The translations under genes were made by a program, and so were the position numbers. A DNA stretch of 64,000 nt from the NCBI GenBank assembly GCA_022559985.1, contig JAFJTR010000078.1, positions 1-64,000 of the forward strand, given 5' to 3'. Origin of the DNA: Parastagonospora avenae f. sp. tritici 18332-5. Taxonomy: Eukaryota > Ascomycota > Dothideomycetes > Pleosporales > Phaeosphaeriaceae. Below are positions 56,776-64,000 of this stretch, piece by piece. Numbering within the stretch: position 1 is the stretch's first letter; every line of letters starts with the position of its first letter. The notes under the pieces were generated by a model. It saw nothing but the letters and a program-made list of their open reading frames with translations. It was not told the DNA's origin and made no database searches.

Positions 56776-58563
56776 TGTGAGAGAAGTGGAAGTTGTTGCC
56801 TAGAAAAGGCAGCAGTCATCTGTCGTGGCGAGTGTCGCGGGCATCAAAGTCCGGGGAGCTAGAAGGCTGCAGAATGACGTCGCAACAGTGGCGGCAGCGG
56901 CAGACAGGGCGCGCAAATTGAGAATGAAGCGAAGACGCGAAAAATTACAAGCAGTTGGGTATATTAAGTGTACACGAGGGAGTGGAAGAAGGAGAACAAC
57001 AAGCAGTTAAGCCGTTGCGGTGGTGACGTGGTGGTGGGTAGGCAGCTGCAAGGTGTTGCGAAGATCTGCCGAGCACAGCGGACGCAGGGAGAACAGCTGC
57101 ACCAGGGCAAGGAGCCGGAGAATAAAGGGGAAGCCTGCAAGAAACGTGCGTGTTGCAGCTGCTCAGAGCTACAAACGGGCGTTTAATGGGTGTGGTGGGC
57201 GAAGAAGGGGGGAAGAAGGGTGGATGGGCGGATGGTGGTGATGTGTTGTGAAGATGAGGACGTCGGGAGCTTGAGGTTGGGGGGCTCCTTCTTCCTGGAG
57301 TTCCACGGCGTGCAGCCCGCTAATACGGGGCTAGTCCGGAATGAGCAGCGTCGACCGGGGTACCCTTCCCCTGATTGGCACGTTGAGGAAATGTCTCATT
57401 CTCGAAAAGCCGTGGAATTTGTTGGCACAGCAGAGTAATACATCATGAGCGATTATCACAGCCCGTCAATCTTTGCTCGTGATCGAGGAGCGCCGTTTGC
57501 ATCGTCGCAGCTGGGGCGCGCGCGTTTGGCTGCGGGCGATAGTGCTTAGAAGGTTTGCTACGGCGCATCTCGACATCATACTGGGTCCCCTTGGTGCTGG
57601 GCGCATGGGCTAAATCGCCTGCGCTGCGCCGCTGGTGCCAGCAAACGTTGGACGAGTCAAACCGTCTCAGAGCGTTATGTCATGCCGGGACCCCGCGGCT
57701 ACATTCGCGACACCAACGGGACGTGTATCGTTATCAGATGCGTGGTGCCTCTGCTTTTTCTGTAGTCTTGCCGTGAATCTTGCACCATGTGCGCGTGAAG
57801 CTTGTCGATTAGACCGCATCTGTCAAGCGTCGCGATCGTCTTCAGTCTTCAGTCTTCATCGAGCCGCGTCGCCGCCCTGCGCAGATTTCCAAGATTTATC
57901 AAGATGGTTGCGGTCGCGCCAAGCGGCCACAACGCCCCGATCCACCACTCGCCTCGCTTGCGCAAGCCACTGAAACCTGTGTCTCCTCAACACCATGCCG
58001 CTGATCTGTCGATGCAACTCGTGTCTCGCGTAATGTCATGTGATCTGAACCTTCTTGAGACGCCAAACAGCTGCATCCGACCTTTGGAACTGTCTGCGCG
58101 TCGATAAACAACAGAACAACGGATGGGAAGTCGCGGCCGACATCGCTCTTACCACACTACATGTCGCCATCGACGCTAGGGTACGGCTGCGGTTGCCCTT
58201 CCGCGGTCTCGATTCTTCCCACCAGCGTCTGAGCTTCCGGTGAAAGCTCCGCGCTACCAGAGCCAAGTCTACCCACCCTCAAGGTACTTACCTGCACCGC
58301 CGACTATAGGTATGCACATGATAGTCAACGTTTAGTCCGCATCCGCCATTCATCAAACACATCCCAGAGCTTTGTCTTCACGCCTCCCTCTGCTCCTTTA
58401 CGAATGCGGCACTTGCTTTCAAATTACATTTTATACACTGCGCCTGATGTACATGGTAGGCTAAGCCCAACTAATGCAACGCCTAAATGCATCAGACCCA
58501 CTGACTTACAGAATCTATACAATTCCTTTGTCTGGTAGCTGTTCCCAATGCAAAATGATCTGC
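56776..58563. other. Intergenic region, GC-rich, no supported gene
   Basis: About 1.8 kb upstream of the AHC1-like gene and downstream of the protoglobin gene. The stretch 57180-57260 is a G-rich purine tract. Short open frames (for example 57190-57438 and 57802-58107) have no recognisable domain. Probably promoter and untranslated sequence. Confidence 0.5.
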
Positions 58564-59365
58564 CTACAATCCTCGATTTCGTGCTGGTAATTCTGTCCGG
58601 ACGTCGACGGCATTGTCGTCTCTCCCATCTACCTCGAATTCATGCCTCAATGGCGACTTCATACCTTCCACCCCTACTGCCTTAAACGGACATCCTTCTC
58701 CCTCCCTCACTTCTGGCACCAGCACATCTTCATCCTCATACTCTTCCCCATCCCTAACATACCACTTCGCAAAAAGATCGTTCTGTATCCAAATAACCTT
58801 GCTCAGCGCCTTGACCAGCCCCACTTTCCTTTGCATGCTCATCTTAGGATGCTCTAATATTGCCTCCGTCAACACATCTTGGATAAAACTCAGTGTTGCA
58901 CCGATATGGATATACTCCACCCGCAGCGCTTGCGTGTTGTGCATCTTGCCCACGCTATCTAAATAACTCCAAACCTCCAAATGTGTAGGGTCGCTGCATA
59001 ATTTCGTGAGATACGCACGCAGGAAGAGCTTGCGATGCTGGATGATGGGTGCAGATTCGGACAAAGAATCCGGTATTGGAAGCAAGGATGCTGTCGTATG
59101 GGTGGTGAAGGCACGAGCCGTTATGTCGTATTGCAGGAGCTTTTTGTACACGATATTTACGACCGCGGGTATCAGTGCCTGTATGTATTTTGCGCCGTGC
59201 GTCAGAGCTTCAATGTCGCCTACATGCTGTCAGTATTGATCGTGGTCAAGACTCGCGAATGAGCGTACGAGAGCTGAAGTCGAGGAATGAATGCAGATAT
59301 TCTATCCGTGATTCTAAGTCTGTGTAGAGATCTTTTCGATCAACGTGCTTCATTGGGCGATTCAT
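58564..59365 (-). CDS. Protoglobin (globin-sensor) domain protein
   Basis: The protein has 250 residues from two exons (59365-59269 and 59219-58564, 48-bp intron). The N-terminal part shows the protoglobin pattern DLESRIEYLHSFLDFS, then IEALTHGAKYIQALIPAVVN and YKKLLQYDITARAF. The heme-proximal segment is YLDSVGKMHN (His of KMHN) followed by VEYIHIGATLSFIQDVL. It ends in an acidic linker. Such single-domain fungal protoglobins bind heme and probably O2, CO or NO, and the physiological role is unknown. The open frame continues upstream of 59365, but those residues are non-conserved. Confidence 0.8.
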
Positions 59366-60293
59366 GACTATTATCTCAAGCCGTGTGATCTGCTTGGTGT
59401 AGTATGTTTGTCGAGCAGCTTGATATGAATTCGGCACTTTCCACACGATCGAAGATATGGTACTGTTTGATGGCTTGGACAGCATATGACGAGTGGTTGG
59501 AATCATGCAGTGTCTACTATCTAGATATATGCCACCACAAATCGCGCGTTTCATCAAGGAAGTGTCGCGCGTTGTGGTGGTGTGGAGGGTCGTAAGATCC
59601 AATGGCGTGACACCAGTTTGGTGAGTGAGATCGAACCACCAGACAACCTCGCGGGAAGGTCTGTGCCCAACATTGCGCAAATAGGCAAGTCGAAGAGTGG
59701 TAAGAATCCTGTGAGCCGCAGAGATCCGGCTATATCGCTCTCTGCTTGTTCGAAAAGAAGGACCGTTGTCAGGATCGCATCGAAATCTCCGGTTACTAAA
59801 CACGATGCAATTGGCAAAAGATCACAAGACATGAGTGCTACAACGTCTCGCCAGGCATGAAGTCTTTGCAAACAACGAGAGACCTGGTGTATCGAGCAGA
59901 AAGATATGTTTGGGTGCTTTTCGAACATGTCAGGTCCTGTGACGCACCCAGATCAGACTCGTGTTCATGACTTGCCCCGCACGAGGTTCGTGGGGCCCAA
60001 ATCCCGTGCATTTGGCATGTCGCAGCTGTGCTCGTCGTCGCACTGCTGTAAGTCTTGCCGCTGGTGAGTTCTCGGTTATCATCACCATGGCCATACATTG
60101 CGAGTTGTACATATGGAGATATCAGCCAAGTTGATGTTGCGCGCAGCGCCAATGTACATGCTGCGTCATTCCGCAATGGCTCCACTAGTTCCTCCTATGT
60201 TTGGCTAGGCAGGACTACGTCGGGAGCACTTCACGTACATGACTCCGGGCGCAGCAGAAGGACTTCATCTAAACTATCATAACTAAAACAACC
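59366..60293. other. Divergent promoter region between protoglobin and NmrA-like genes
   Basis: About 0.9 kb between divergent start codons. Open frames on both strands (for example 59582-59860 and 59838-60185) have no recognisable features. No gene supported. Confidence 0.5.
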
Positions 60294-61205
60294 ATGAGCA
60301 TAACCAACGTCGCACTGATCGGCGGTACCGGTACCCTAGGTGCGCCCGTTCTCAGAGCGCTCAAAGCCTCCGAATTCAACGTCTTCGTCGTCAATCGCCT
60401 TGGTTCTAAATCGGTCTATCCACGCACCCAAGTAATTACCGTACCCGATGACCTCAACGTCGACAAAGTCGCACAGGCCCTCCAAGAGAACAGGATTGAC
60501 GCCTTGATCATCACCATCGCCGGTAGCCATGTGGAGTCGCAGAAGAAGCTCGTCGATGCCGCGTTCAAGGGCGGCGTGAAGCGAATTATGCCGGCGGAGT
60601 TTGGCAGTTGCGATTCGGCGGACGAGAAGACAAACGAGATTCTGCCGTTGATGAAGGGAAAGAAAGACGTGCGTGATTACCTGCTGCAGATGCAGGGCAA
60701 AGGTCGTGAGGGCGCAGAGAAGCTGACGTGGACGAGCTTGGTCACTGGACATTTCTTCGACTATGGTTTGACCGGAGGCTTGTTGAAGTTCGATGTTCGA
60801 GCTCGCAAGGCTTATATTCTTGATGGCGGTAACATCAAGTTCTCGGCGTCGAATCTAGACTTCATTGGAAAAGCTGTCCTCAAGATATTGGAGAAGCCGA
60901 AAGAGACAGAGAACAAGCTGCTTTACGTTCACAGCAATTATGTCACGCAACTTGAGGTTCTTGAAGTGCTAGAGAATGTCACAGGCGACAAGTTTGAGAG
61001 GATTGCTCAAAACAGTGAGGAGGAGCTCCAGGTAGTGCGCCCCAAGATGCTAGAAGGCGACGGCGAGGCAAGAGAAGAAGTTGTAGCGGTTTGGGGGGTT
61101 GTCGCCTCAGACTGGAAGGAGAAGGAAGGCTTCGCCAATTCACTGTTAGAGCTGAAGGAAGACGACTTGGAAGAGACCATCCGGGAGGTCGTCGCGCAGT
61201 TGTAG
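60294..61205 (+). CDS. NmrA-like / isoflavone reductase-type NAD(P)-binding protein
   Basis: A 303-residue single frame. The N-terminal Rossmann motif VALIGGTGTLGAPVLRAL (GxxGxxG) is followed by VQALQENRIDALIITIAG-like sequence. KGGVKRIMPAEFGS is the PCBER/NmrA family segment before the active site. GHFFDYGL and the KFSASNLDFIGKAVLKIL block are also typical. Cytosolic oxidoreductase or redox-sensing regulator. The substrate cannot be told from sequence. Confidence 0.88.
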   Translation: MSITNVALIGGTGTLGAPVLRALKASEFNVFVVNRLGSKSVYPRTQVITVPDDLNVDKVAQALQENRIDALIITIAGSHVESQKKLVDAAFKGGVKRIMPAEFGSCDSADEKTNEILPLMKGKKDVRDYLLQMQGKGREGAEKLTWTSLVTGHFFDYGLTGGLLKFDVRARKAYILDGGNIKFSASNLDFIGKAVLKILEKPKETENKLLYVHSNYVTQLEVLEVLENVTGDKFERIAQNSEEELQVVRPKMLEGDGEAREEVVAVWGVVASDWKEKEGFANSLLELKEDDLEETIREVVAQL

Positions 61206-61522
61206 CTGTCCGACATTAAGATTCCTATCACCTCACGAACTCTATGTTTGATAGATCAGCTGAATTACTGCTTACAATGCACCATGTATTCCCTGACATG
61301 ACAATAATTTCGTACTTCACTTCAACTCAAGACCGACCTATTGTTGCAACTCTCACTCACCGTCAATAGCTGGCTATGGTCCCGCATCATCACAATAGCA
61401 ATGGTTCCTATTGTTGCTCAAACAGCTGCCTACGCTGAAATATCTTGCCTGTTCTATAAAACTCCGCTGGCGTCTATCTCCATCTCCAAGCGTTTATATC
61501 TCCAACTATACACACGCTTTAT

Positions 61523-61747
61523 TCAATACAAATCAGCAATATGCCTCACGCCAAATACTCCAAGAAGCTCACCAATTTCGACCTTCCTCTCCAACACATT
61601 CGCAGTGTGATCGAAGGGCCTTACGTGCTCTATCAGGAGTGCATCACCGCAATCACCCGCGCGGCAGAGCGTCGTGAAGACGCCTCGGCTTGATTTGAGC
61701 AGCTCGAACAGCTGGTGATTGGTATAGACGTCGTCGCGTTCAGTCAT
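61523..61747 (-). CDS. Small hypothetical ORF (74 codons), or opposing 50-codon ORF 61541-61693 on plus
   Basis: Minus frame MTERDDVYTNHQLFELLKSS to GELLGVFGVRHIADLY, no known domain. The plus strand at 61541-61693 has an overlapping frame (MPHAKYSKKLTNFDLPLQHI to REDASA). Both look protein-like and only one can be real. I cannot decide between them, so the strand is provisional. Confidence 0.25.
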   Translation of the reverse strand: MTERDDVYTNHQLFELLKSSRGVFTTLCRAGDCGDALLIEHVRPFDHTANVLERKVEIGELLGVFGVRHIADLY

Positions 61748-61777
61748 GCTGGTTTGGTGTTCCTCCTTTGGGAGTTA

Positions 61778-62255
61778 ATGAGAGGTGAAGGTGAGTTGCG
61801 TTTGCTTGGAAATCACTATTTGCGCATTCGACTGACTTTAAATAGCTCCAGTGGCAAAGGAGATGCCTCCTCCTCCACTTCCTCTCCGCACCACACTAGT
61901 CACCACACTAGTCGGCACGTATCAACTGCTCGCAACGATGTCGCCTCAACTCTACGCGGCCCGGCCTTCGAAGGCACCAACTCCCACCTCCCCTCTCAAA
62001 AACCCCACCAACGACCCCATCTTCTTCACCGACCCCCGCTTCAAGTTTGAGGTCAACAACTTCTGGGATGACCCAGCAGGCAGCAACATCGGCTTCACGG
62101 GCTCAAGCGCTATGGGCTTCAACGACAATTCAAGCTATAATACGCCAAACGACTTCGTCCCGCGCTACAACCCCACCAACAACGATTTGCAGATCTTCAA
62201 GCAGCATGGTGAGCGCTCTGCGGAGAGTGATTTGGGGCTGCGTGAGAAGAAGTGA
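61778..62255 (+). CDS. Hypothetical protein, possible signal anchor
   Basis: Two exons (61778-61790 and 61846-62255, 55-bp intron with GTGAGT donor and AATAG acceptor) give 140 residues beginning MRGEAPVAKEMPPPPLPLRT. A mildly hydrophobic stretch (about 20-35, TTLVTTLVGTYQLLA) could be a membrane anchor. The rest is Asn/Pro/Phe-rich (DPIFFTDPRFKFEVNNFWDD, SSYNTPNDFVPRYNPTNN). No family recognised. Translation might instead start at Met30-35 (MSPQLYAARP). Confidence 0.4.
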
Positions 62256-62671
62256 TTGCTTGAACTAGAGCTGCTTCTCAAGGAGTAAGGTGCAGTTGAG
62301 CGCCTTCGGCTATTGCTGTGGGTCGACGACGGGAGACTGGGGTCGGACCATTTCGCAACGAGGATGAACTGTAGGATACAACGCGCCAATAAGACTGCAG
62401 TATGCTACTGCTGTCTGCGCTGACGTGAGACATGGTGGCATTGTCTTCAAAGAGCAGGGAAATACCAAGCAGCGACAAGCTCCTCCAAGCTTTGCATCTA
62501 CCTGCCCGTCCGAGTATAGCTCGCTGCAGGTCGTCTTACGATTGAGGAAATGATGGGCATTACGCGACTTGTGCATGCACCACTAGCTCCTTATAGACAC
62601 AAGGTCGATAGCATAATCTATAAAGCTCAAGCTATGTTCTGTAATATCGTGCTTCTCTGCCCCAGAATTTG
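62256..62671. other. Short intergenic region, no supported gene
   Basis: About 0.4 kb between the hypothetical gene and the S28 peptidase. The minus-strand frame 62310-62576 shows no recognisable features. Confidence 0.4.
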
Positions 62672-64000
62672 ATGATGAAGGTCGTGATATCGCTCTGCAC
62701 TTTGTTGGCCTCTGGGTTGTCGTCTCCGGCTCCAACTCAAAGGCAAGACAAGAGAGCTACTACACCCGCTTATACTTCTTACACCTTTGATCAGCCGGTA
62801 TATAGGTGTCTATCATTCACTTTTCGTCGCTGAAGCAATTGCAGATTGACCACTTTCCTGAGTCGGGCCGTTATGTGCCACACACGAATGATACTTTCAA
62901 GCAGCGATATGTCTTCGACTCGTCATACTACAAGCCGGGTGGTCCAGTCTTCTTATACATTGGAGGCGAGACCAGTGTGGAAAGTCGATTTTCGAACTTG
63001 CAAACTGGGAGTGAGTACTCAGCGTCGAGCTCGGGGTTGTGAACTAATCATCGCAGTCATCCAGATCTTGATGGAGAAGTTCAACGGGCTTGGTGTCATC
63101 CTGGAAAATCGCTATTACGGCGAAAGCTATCCTTACAACACCAGTACAACTGATGAATTGAGGTTTCTGACAACTGAGCAAAGTGAGAATTACGAACGTT
63201 AGCATTTGTGGCATATCCTGACGTATGACAGCCATCGCCGACAACGCCTATTTCAGACAGCATGCAACATTCCCTGGAGTCAATGAGAGCCTCAGCGGAC
63301 CTGATGTACCCTGGATCATGTACGGTGGTTCGCTCGCCGGCGCACACACTGCGTTCACCATTAAGACGTACAATTCGATGTTCGCCGGCGGAATCGGCAG
63401 TAGCGCCACAACACAGGCTCTATTGAATTATCCTCAATGGTATCGGCCTATAATTGAGTATGGCCCTGCGGATTGCATCTCCAGGATCGTCAACATTATT
63501 GACAAGATCGATGCACTTATCTCATCGAATAGTTTGCAAGGCATCCAGCAGTTGAAAGAAATTTTCGGCCTCGGTGCCCTACAAGACTTACGCGACTTCG
63601 CCATGACTATCGCATTTCCGATCGGTGGCCCAATGAATTATCCAACGAATACGTGGCAAGAGCTAAACTGGAATCCACAGTACGGCTCACGGAACTTTTG
63701 GCACTTCTGCTCAAACGTCACGAATCCCAATCCACCAAGAAATGTCAGTAGCGTCGATACTGCGCTGGTCAAGTACTCCGATGGAGAAGCTTGGACCGGT
63801 CTAGGTGGCTACTCAGACTACATTAATAAGACACTTTTACCAAATTGCGAAAGCGGTAGAATCGACAGTACAGACGAGGGCTGCTTCGGTACCCAAAACC
63901 AGAGCTACTACGCCGACGTCTCAAACAGCGCTGCTCGATCATACCTCTATTCTACATGCTTGGAATCCGGCGGCTACCAGACCGCACCCGAAACTGGACC
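62672..64000 (+). CDS. Serine peptidase, family S28 (prolyl carboxypeptidase-like), 3' end outside window
   Basis: Exons 62672-62797, 62845-63010, 63057-63182 and 63232 to the window edge. The signal peptide MMKVVISLCTLLASGLSS is followed by a KR-containing propeptide-like stretch. S28 landmarks are QPIDHFPESGRY, NDTFKQRYVFDSSYYKPGGP with VFLYIGGET, and VILENRYYGESYP. The nucleophile serine is in YGGSLAGAHTAF. Several Asn-X-Ser/Thr sites fit a secreted glycoprotein. The Asp and His of the triad would lie near and beyond the window end. Family activity is cleavage of peptides after proline, often at acid pH. Confidence 0.9.

Noticed and set aside
1..64000. CRISPR arrays, bacterial operons, ribosome-binding sites, rRNA or tRNA genes
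   Set aside because: The window is eukaryotic (spliced genes, retrotransposons). No regularly spaced repeat-spacer array or recognisable RNA gene was seen.

Overview
The window is fungal nuclear DNA, most likely from a filamentous ascomycete of the Dothideomycetes/Pleosporales type. The reasons are short GT-AG introns of about 40-65 bp, a highly reducing polyketide synthase, a Zn2Cys6 regulator, an RTA1-like protein, a fungal-type Hsp20, and a transposon block carrying the C-to-T/G-to-A scars expected of repeat-induced point mutation (RIP). No species is claimed.

Region 1 (1 to about 20.74 kb) is a transposon graveyard with no host gene seen. It holds two head-to-head Copia-type relics (minus strand about 362-6240, plus strand about 6.67-12.11 kb), three target-site-flanked Tad1/RNase H-type LINE fragments plus the tail of a fourth, two pogo-type DNA transposon remnants and one complete but dead Ty3/Gypsy element (12172-19525, 309-bp LTRs, 5-bp target duplication ATAGC). 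Nine solo LTRs sit inside these elements, eight with perfect 5-bp target duplications and one with a single transition mismatch. The insertion order can therefore be read: pogo before Gypsy before solo LTR, and Copia before LINE before solo LTR.

Region 2 (about 20.8-42.9 kb) is a candidate secondary-metabolite locus. It has a Zn2Cys6 transcription factor, a 2543-residue HR-PKS (KS-AT-DH-MT-ER-KR-ACP, no release domain), a cytochrome P450, a zinc-type/quinone-type MDR oxidoreductase divergent from the P450, an RTA1-like membrane protein and a 985-residue condensation plus degenerate-adenylation protein without a carrier domain. The first four are probably one functional unit. Membership of the last two is inference. 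The condensation protein could offload the polyketide, since the PKS has no thioesterase.

Region 3 (about 44-64 kb) is mostly conserved core genes: Hsp20, Utp25, eIF3f, TAF13, Ksh1/Kish, an AHC1-like zinc-finger protein, a protoglobin, an NmrA-like oxidoreductase and an S28 serine peptidase cut by the window end. It also holds a small secreted/GPI-type protein, a probable pseudogene and two small hypothetical ORFs. Exon coordinates were read by eye from splice signals and reading-frame continuity, with no transcript data.
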